From Clostridia bacterium (GTDB lineage Bacteria; Bacillota; Clostridia; Oscillospirales; CAG-272), in assembly GCA_017503325.1 (NCBI GenBank), contig JAFVTI010000033.1, positions 1-47,391 of the forward strand: 47,391 bases of DNA, given 5' to 3'. A program made the translations under genes and the position numbers. The notes below the pieces were generated by a model. That model searched no databases, had not been told where the DNA came from, and was given only the letters and a program-made list of their open reading frames with translations. Position 1 is the first letter of the stretch, and each line of letters begins with the position of its first letter. Positions 42,943-47,391 of this stretch are shown here, in pieces.

Positions 42943-45021
42943 ATGGAAACAAACAAGATCTCACGCAGAATCCTGATTCTGACAGTCATTTTTTGTCTGA
43001 TCTGCCTGCTTTACGTGTTTCGCATGGTGGGTATCGTGCTGACGGGTGAAAAGCCTGTCGTGCAGGATCACTCCTTCGTTTACGTGACGGTCAACGCCGC
43101 GCGCGGACAGATCTACGACCGCAACGGCGTACCGCTTGTGACCAACAAGTACGTTTACAATCTCGTACTGGACGATCAGACTCTGCCCACCGACGATTAC
43201 GACCGCAACAAGCAGCTTTTGCTGCTCTTGCACGTATTCAATAATTCGGATGAAGCACAAAAACGCCCCAAGGATCTCTATCCATTGGACGGCTCTTACC
43301 CCAATCTCTATTACAAGTCGGACGTGTTTGAGGACACCACCATGCGCTACCGTCTTTTGCGTCGTATTGCGGCCAATGAGCTTGAGGATGACGTCAAGAC
43401 CCACACCGTAAGTGCATTGGAGGCACATTACGCCGAAAATCCCGAGGATTTTATCCCGCCCGAGGAATTGGTCAAGTACTTTATGCACAAATACGGCCTT
43501 GACGAGCAAATCAAGGATCAGAATCTCTATACCGACGCACAGATCAACGCGCTTTTGCGCCTGTATTACGACATGGAATGCAACAACTTCGGCGGGCTTA
43601 ATCAGTACACGTTTGCTACCGATATTTCGCTTTCCATGATGACAAAGGTCAAGGAGCAGGCCATTGACGGTATTGCCTTTTCCTATGACATTGAGCGTCA
43701 GTATGCCTATCCCGGCTACGCCTCGCACATTCTCGGTACCATTGGTGACATTTATGCCGAGGACTGGGAATATTACCGCGAGCTGGGCTACAACATGAAC
43801 GACGTTGTGGGCATTTCGGGCTGCGAGGCTGCGTTTGAGGGCTATCTGCGCGGCACGTCGGGCGTCAAGGTCATGGAATTTGACGCAAAGGGAAACTTGG
43901 TGGACGAATATTTTGAAACCATGCCCGTGGCGGGTAAGGACGTTTACTTAACCATTGACATCAAATTGCAGATTGCGGCCGAAGACGGCCTTGCCGAGAA
44001 TATCAAGTACATCCGCGACCGCGGATATAATAAGGACTGCCAATCTGGCTCGCTTGTCGCCATGCATCCAAGCACGGGCGAGGTGCTGGCCATTGCATCC
44101 TATCCCACCTTTGATCTGACCACCTATAACCTTGATTATGCGGATCTCTATGCCGATCCCGCACAGCCGCTTTACAACCGCGCGCTGCAGGGCCTTTACG
44201 CGCCCGGCTCGACCTTTAAGCTGGGTATGGTGGTGGCGGGCATGCAGGAGGGCGTGGTGGACTCCTCGACCTTACTGCATTGCAACAAGGTCTACACGTA
44301 TTACAGCGGATATCAGCCCGAATGCACGGGCAGACACGGCGATATCAACGCCGCAAATGCCATTTGCGTTTCCTGTAACTGCTATTTCTACGACCTTGGC
44401 AGACAGCTTGGCATTACCCGCATGAACCAATACTGTAACTTTTACGGTCTTGGGCAGAAAACCGGCATTGAGCTTTACGAGGAGGTTGGCATTCTGGCGG
44501 GCGAGGCTTACCGCGAGCAAAACGGTCTTGCCACATGGCAGCCGGGTGACACCATTGCCGCGGCCATCGGACAGTCGGACAATACCTTTACCCCCATCCA
44601 GATCGCGTCCTACGTTTGCACCGTGCTCAACGGCGGCACGCGTTATTCCGCGCATCTGCTTGGCTCGGTCAATACCTATTTTACCAACGAAACCGTGACA
44701 AAATCAGAGCCGCAGGTGCTCTCTTCGCTGGATATCAGACAAAATACCCTGGATACCGTCAAGCTTGGCATGAAAATGATGGTGGAGGACAGTGCCACCG
44801 TCAAAAACTTCATGCGCAACGTGCCCGTGACTGTGGGCGGCAAGACGGGTACGGCACAGATCGGCGGAAATCTGAAGGACAACGCGCTGTTTGTGTGCGC
44901 CGCTCCTTACGATCAGCCCGAGATCGTGATCTCTGTGGTTATCGAAAAGGGCGCCGGAGGCTCGTATTCCTCCCTCAGTGCCGCACGCGTGCTTGAGGCT
45001 TATTATGCAGAGGAGAATTGA
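42943..45021 (+). CDS. mrdA: Penicillin-binding protein 2 (elongasome transpeptidase)
   Basis: 692 residues. A single N-terminal membrane helix (about 9-31) is followed by the PBP dimerisation domain (RGQIYDRNGVPL near 51-62, and VGISGCEAAFEGYLRG) and the transpeptidase domain, with active-site serine S423 in STFK, S477-C-N479 (SxN) and K634-T-G. All three motifs are intact. It crosslinks peptidoglycan during cell elongation with MreB, whose gene is immediately upstream. A terminator follows. An insertion of ~100 residues (about 90-210) in the pedestal is larger than I would expect, but within variation for clostridia. Confidence 0.95.
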   Translation: METNKISRRILILTVIFCLICLLYVFRMVGIVLTGEKPVVQDHSFVYVTVNAARGQIYDRNGVPLVTNKYVYNLVLDDQTLPTDDYDRNKQLLLLLHVFNNSDEAQKRPKDLYPLDGSYPNLYYKSDVFEDTTMRYRLLRRIAANELEDDVKTHTVSALEAHYAENPEDFIPPEELVKYFMHKYGLDEQIKDQNLYTDAQINALLRLYYDMECNNFGGLNQYTFATDISLSMMTKVKEQAIDGIAFSYDIERQYAYPGYASHILGTIGDIYAEDWEYYRELGYNMNDVVGISGCEAAFEGYLRGTSGVKVMEFDAKGNLVDEYFETMPVAGKDVYLTIDIKLQIAAEDGLAENIKYIRDRGYNKDCQSGSLVAMHPSTGEVLAIASYPTFDLTTYNLDYADLYADPAQPLYNRALQGLYAPGSTFKLGMVVAGMQEGVVDSSTLLHCNKVYTYYSGYQPECTGRHGDINAANAICVSCNCYFYDLGRQLGITRMNQYCNFYGLGQKTGIELYEEVGILAGEAYREQNGLATWQPGDTIAAAIGQSDNTFTPIQIASYVCTVLNGGTRYSAHLLGSVNTYFTNETVTKSEPQVLSSLDIRQNTLDTVKLGMKMMVEDSATVKNFMRNVPVTVGGKTGTAQIGGNLKDNALFVCAAPYDQPEIVISVVIEKGAGGSYSSLSAARVLEAYYAEEN

Positions 45022-45056
45022 GGCTCTGACATATGATCAAAAAATTCGCGCAAAAC

Positions 45057-45093
45057 AAGGACTGTATCAAGTAGATGCAGTCCTTGATTTTTT
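45057..45093 (+). terminator. Rho-independent terminator after mrdA
   Basis: AAGGACTGTAT pairs with ATGCAGTCCTT, followed by GATTTTTTG. Nearly identical to the infB terminator on the minus strand. Confidence 0.85.
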
Positions 45094-45234
45094 GTATATA
45101 GTTGCTGCAGGTGCGGGCGATCGTTGATCGCCCCTACAAAAATTCGTGTAAAGGTTTTACAATAAAAAATCTAAAACAAAAACACTTGTAGGGGCGATCA
45201 GCGATCGCCCGCACCTGCGGCAACTATATACAAA
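45091..45234. repeat. Palindromic intergenic element, copy 2 (47-bp arms)
   Basis: Left arm 45091-45137 and right arm 45188-45234 match as reverse complements with two mismatches. The core is GCGATCGTTGATCGC in one arm and GCGATCAGCGATCGC in the other. The loop resembles those of copies 1 and 3. Confidence 0.88.
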
Positions 45235-45275
45235 TACATTCATAAATTATTTTTTACAAAACTCGTCAAAAACTC

Positions 45276-45304
45276 TTGACATAAGTCCGAATTAGGACTA
45301 TAAT
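45276..45304 (+). promoter_or_regulatory. Promoter of the MarR-DUF368-pssA operon
   Basis: TTGACA, 17 bp, TATAAT. The spacer is almost entirely occupied by operator 1, so repressor binding would exclude RNA polymerase. Confidence 0.9.
45284..45299. promoter_or_regulatory. Probable MarR operator 1
   Basis: 16-bp palindrome AGTCCGAATTAGGACT between the -35 and -10 boxes. Confidence 0.85.
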
Positions 45305-45314
45305 AGACACATAA

Positions 45315-45330
45315 AGTCCGAATTGGGACT
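45315..45330. promoter_or_regulatory. Probable MarR operator 2
   Basis: 16-bp palindrome AGTCCGAATTGGGACT just downstream of the expected transcription start. It is centred 31 bp (three helical turns) from operator 1 and differs from it by one base. Confidence 0.85.
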
Positions 45331-45345
45331 TTTTTGGAGGTACTT

Positions 45346-45783
45346 ATGCAGCGAATTGAGCAGTTTCATACGCAGATCAAGGAATATCTGAACGCTTATC
45401 AGCACGTCGTCAGCCAAAATTCCATTTCCATGAATGAATTCTGGATCTGGTCATCCTTGATTGAACAGGACAGCTCATATACGCAGCAGGAGCTTTGCGC
45501 CATGTGGTCCTTGCCAAAGCAGACGGTTAATTCGATCGTGACCCAAATGATCCTCAAAAAATTTGCAAGACTTGAGCACGTGCCCGGGCAGCGAAAAAGA
45601 AAGATCATTCGCCTGACCGAGGAAGGAAAAAAGCGCGGACAGAGCATTGTTTCGCCCGTATCCGAGGCCGAGCAAAGAGCCTTTGAAAAAATGACGCCCG
45701 AGCAGTTTTCGGTCATGACAGAGCTGTTCGGACAGTATATTTCGATTGTTCAGAATGAGTTTGAGGGCAAGGATCATGACTAA
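45346..45783 (+). CDS. MarR-family transcriptional repressor
   Basis: 145 residues, start ATG 45346 behind TGGAGG. The winged helix-turn-helix spans about 45-105 (SYTQQELCAMWSLPKQTVNS and a wing in LEHVPGQRKRKIIRLTEEGKKRG), flanked by dimerisation helices. Twin operators in its own promoter indicate autorepression and control of the two downstream genes. It overlaps DUF368 by 8 nt. The ligand is unknown; lipid-like or antibiotic-like small molecules are common in this family. Confidence 0.93.
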   Translation: MQRIEQFHTQIKEYLNAYQHVVSQNSISMNEFWIWSSLIEQDSSYTQQELCAMWSLPKQTVNSIVTQMILKKFARLEHVPGQRKRKIIRLTEEGKKRGQSIVSPVSEAEQRAFEKMTPEQFSVMTELFGQYISIVQNEFEGKDHD

Positions 45784-46606
45784 AATTCTGCTCAGTTCCT
45801 TGCTTTACGCGCTGCAGGGCGCGATCGTGGGTGTGGGTGCTATCTTACCCGGCATCAGCGGCGGCGTACTCTGCGTGGTATTCGGCGTTTACGAGCCCAT
45901 GATGGAATTTTTATCAAATCCCATCAAATGCTTCAAAAAGCACCTCAAAATCTTAATTCCCTTTGCAATCGGTTGGGTACTTGGCTTTGTACTGCTTGCC
46001 AAACTGGTAGAATTTGTGTTTGGACTTTGCCAGCCCGCGGCACTCATGCTCTTTTTCGGTCTGATCTGCGGAACCTTGCCCGAAATGCTGGTGGCTAAGG
46101 ACGCACAAGAGGGCAATACGTCCAAGAGCTGGATGCCCTTTGTCATTTCCCTTTCGTTTGCATACCTGCTCTTTCATCTGATCGAGGTTGGCGTGCAGAC
46201 CACCATGGCTCCCTCGTTCCCGGCATTTATTTTCTGCGGTGTTTTGTGGGGACTTTCCACCATCGTGCCCGGTATGACCTCTTCTGCTATTCTGATAGAG
46301 CTTGGACTTTACGAGGAGCTGACCGCAGGCATCGGATCCCTGCATCTGCCTGTTATGATCCCTTTTCTGATCGGCATTATTGCCACCGTACTTTTGCTGG
46401 CGCGCCTGATCAACATGCTTTATAAAAAGCACAATTTGCTGATATGCCGTGTCATTCTCGGCTTTGTCATCGCGTCCTCCCTCAAAATCATTCCCACAGA
46501 CTTCCTGTCCCCCACCGTGATGATCGTATCCATTGTCTGCTTTGTCGCCGGCTTTGCAGCTGCACGCGCCATGGACATTTGGGGTGCGCATCACCAACAT
46601 CACTAA
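45776..46606 (+). CDS. popT: DUF368 membrane protein, probable undecaprenyl-phosphate translocase
   Basis: 276 residues with about eight membrane helices. The signature AIVGVGAILPGISGG near the N-terminus and GLSTIVPGMTSSAIL in the second half are the duplicated family motifs. DUF368 proteins (PopT) have been reported to recycle undecaprenyl phosphate across the membrane for cell-wall and glycan synthesis. The ATG at 45776 follows GGCAAGGATC and overlaps marR. A longer frame from 45746 is rejected. The gene is expected to be under MarR control. Confidence 0.88.
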   Translation: MTKILLSSLLYALQGAIVGVGAILPGISGGVLCVVFGVYEPMMEFLSNPIKCFKKHLKILIPFAIGWVLGFVLLAKLVEFVFGLCQPAALMLFFGLICGTLPEMLVAKDAQEGNTSKSWMPFVISLSFAYLLFHLIEVGVQTTMAPSFPAFIFCGVLWGLSTIVPGMTSSAILIELGLYEELTAGIGSLHLPVMIPFLIGIIATVLLLARLINMLYKKHNLLICRVILGFVIASSLKIIPTDFLSPTVMIVSIVCFVAGFAAARAMDIWGAHHQHH

Positions 46607-46618
46607 AAGAGGTTTATT

Positions 46619-47218
46619 ATGCGTTTGATAGGTTTTTATAATTACACGGTCATTCTGACCTACGTAAGCTTGATTTCTTCCCTGCTTGGCATCAAATTTG
46701 CCTTTGAAGGCAACGCCTTTGCTGCTATGGCATGCCTTGCTGCCTCGGGCATTTGCGATATGTTCGACGGCGTTGTGGCCAGATCCAAGAAAAACAGAAC
46801 CAACGACGAAAAGAATTTCGGCATTCAGCTGGATTCGCTTTGTGACGTGATCTGCTTTGGTGCGTTTCCTGCCATTTTCCTGTACTTTAACGGCGTAGAC
46901 TCTGTCGTGGGTATCATTTTGCTGATGCTGTTCGTGCTTTGTGCGGTCATTCGTCTTGCATTCTTTAACGTGCTGGAGATCAAACGCCAGCAGACCGAGG
47001 GCGGCGTGACCAAAAAGTACAGAGGTCTGCCCGTGACCTCGATCGCCATCATTCTGCCGCTGACCTTTTTGCTGCATTACCTCCTTCCCGAAAACGTCAT
47101 GACCGTGATTTATTACGTGCTGACCGTCGTTGTTCCCTTCTTGTTCGTGCTGGACGTGGGCATTCCCAAATTCTGCGTGGATAAGTTTTTTGCCAGGAAA
47201 AAAGAAAAACGCTCGTAA
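46619..47218 (+). CDS. pssA: CDP-diacylglycerol--serine O-phosphatidyltransferase
   Basis: 199 residues, about six helices. The CDP-alcohol phosphotransferase motif is present as DMFDGVVAR followed, after a longer gap than usual, by G-I-Q-L-D-S-L-C-D. The size and C-terminal TKKYRGLPVTSIA segment fit phosphatidylserine synthase of the Firmicute type. It starts 12 bp after DUF368. It makes phosphatidylserine from CDP-diacylglycerol and serine. Joint control with the lipid-carrier translocase links phospholipid supply and wall synthesis. Confidence 0.9.
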   Translation: MRLIGFYNYTVILTYVSLISSLLGIKFAFEGNAFAAMACLAASGICDMFDGVVARSKKNRTNDEKNFGIQLDSLCDVICFGAFPAIFLYFNGVDSVVGIILLMLFVLCAVIRLAFFNVLEIKRQQTEGGVTKKYRGLPVTSIAIILPLTFLLHYLLPENVMTVIYYVLTVVVPFLFVLDVGIPKFCVDKFFARKKEKRS

Positions 47219-47266
47219 TATATATAGTGATGGGCGTGCAAAATTAGCGTGATGAGAATAAAAAAT

Positions 47267-47296
47267 GGGCTGCTTCATTTGAGGCAGCCCTGTTTT
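47267..47296 (+). terminator. Rho-independent terminator after pssA
   Basis: GGGCTGC pairs with GCAGCCC around a 10-nt loop, followed by TGTTTTC. Confidence 0.75.
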
Positions 47297-47307
47297 CAAA
47301 CAAAAAA

Positions 47308-47391
47308 TATAGAGTTGCTGCAGGTGCTGGCGAACGCAGTTCGCCCCTACGGAAATTCATATAGAGGGTTTACGATAACGAAACCCAAAAC
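47308..47391. repeat. Palindromic intergenic element, copy 3 (cut by window edge)
   Basis: The left arm (about 47308-47350) matches copies 1 and 2, but its inner palindrome is GCGAACGCAGTTCGC: both sides changed together (GATC/GATC to GAAC/GTTC). The centre, with GGGTTT and AAACCC, follows that of copy 1 in the reverse direction. The right arm is beyond the window. Confidence 0.8.

Larger units (their letters stand above)
45022..45345. other. Intergenic region: terminator, palindromic repeat copy 2, MarR promoter/operators
   Basis: The 324-bp gap contains the mrdA terminator (45057-45093), the palindromic repeat (45091-45234) and the MarR promoter with two operators (45276-45330). No gene is seen. 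Confidence 0.8.

Overview
The window reads as a chromosomal segment of a low-to-moderate GC Gram-positive anaerobe of the class Clostridia, probably an uncultured gut lineage. This is inferred from the gene orders (rimP-nusA-rnpM-ylxQ-infB; DUF2232-gdpP-rplI-dnaB; tilS-hpt-ftsH; maf-mreB-mrdA), from Shine-Dalgarno sites of the AGGAGG type, from vegetative promoters close to TTGACA-17-TATAAT, from a SleB-type cortex hydrolase-like protein, and from many lipoprotein or surface proteins. No rRNA, tRNA, CRISPR array, prophage or transposase gene was seen. 39 protein genes are called, one cut by the left edge.

Layout. 1-2.4 kb (minus): a McrB-like AAA ATPase (cut) and a zinc-ribbon membrane protein. 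2.6-5.0 kb (plus): a membrane protein ending in a CxxC tail and a NapH-like ferredoxin/TlpA thioredoxin fusion, probably a transmembrane thiol-redox relay. 5.3-10.6 kb (minus): the translation/transcription operon rimP to infB. 10.9-21.6 kb (plus): an acyltransferase, then DUF2232-gdpP-rplI-dnaB and tilS-hpt-ftsH. 21.7-22.3 kb (minus): a membrane protein. 22.5-27.9 kb (plus): alanine racemase, a DUF5722-like lipoprotein, an AraC regulator and a YitT protein. 28.4-29.3 kb: a LytTR/DUF3021 regulator pair. 29.4 kb (minus): DUF378. 29.9-31.9 kb: a class I lysyl-tRNA synthetase with a C-terminal Trbp111-like domain. 32.6-40.0 kb: a surface-protein island. 40.1-41.0 kb (minus): SleB-like hydrolase. 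41.3-45.0 kb: maf-mreB-mrdA. 45.3-47.2 kb: MarR regulator, DUF368 lipid-carrier translocase, phosphatidylserine synthase.

The most distinctive content is (a) the surface island, where three consecutive genes share a ~120-residue domain (four copies) and an identical C-terminal architecture: Gly-Cys, one hydrophobic helix, basic tail, suggesting an uncharacterised protein-sorting signal; (b) the class I LysRS-Trbp111 fusion; (c) the redox fusion pair; and (d) a dense set of structured intergenic elements: three copies of a 127-144 bp palindromic element with compensatory changes, two arrays of mini-hairpins with constant linkers and variable stems, a nine-hairpin string of about 300 bp, and a 280-bp long inverted repeat. 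These elements sit almost entirely between gene 3' ends, often directly behind terminators.

How the genes work together: housekeeping operons cover translation initiation, replication and cell-shape synthesis. The accessory parts look devoted to the envelope: surface glycan processing, lipid carrier recycling, phospholipid synthesis and signalling. All functional names come from reading the sequence against remembered families; no database search was run.
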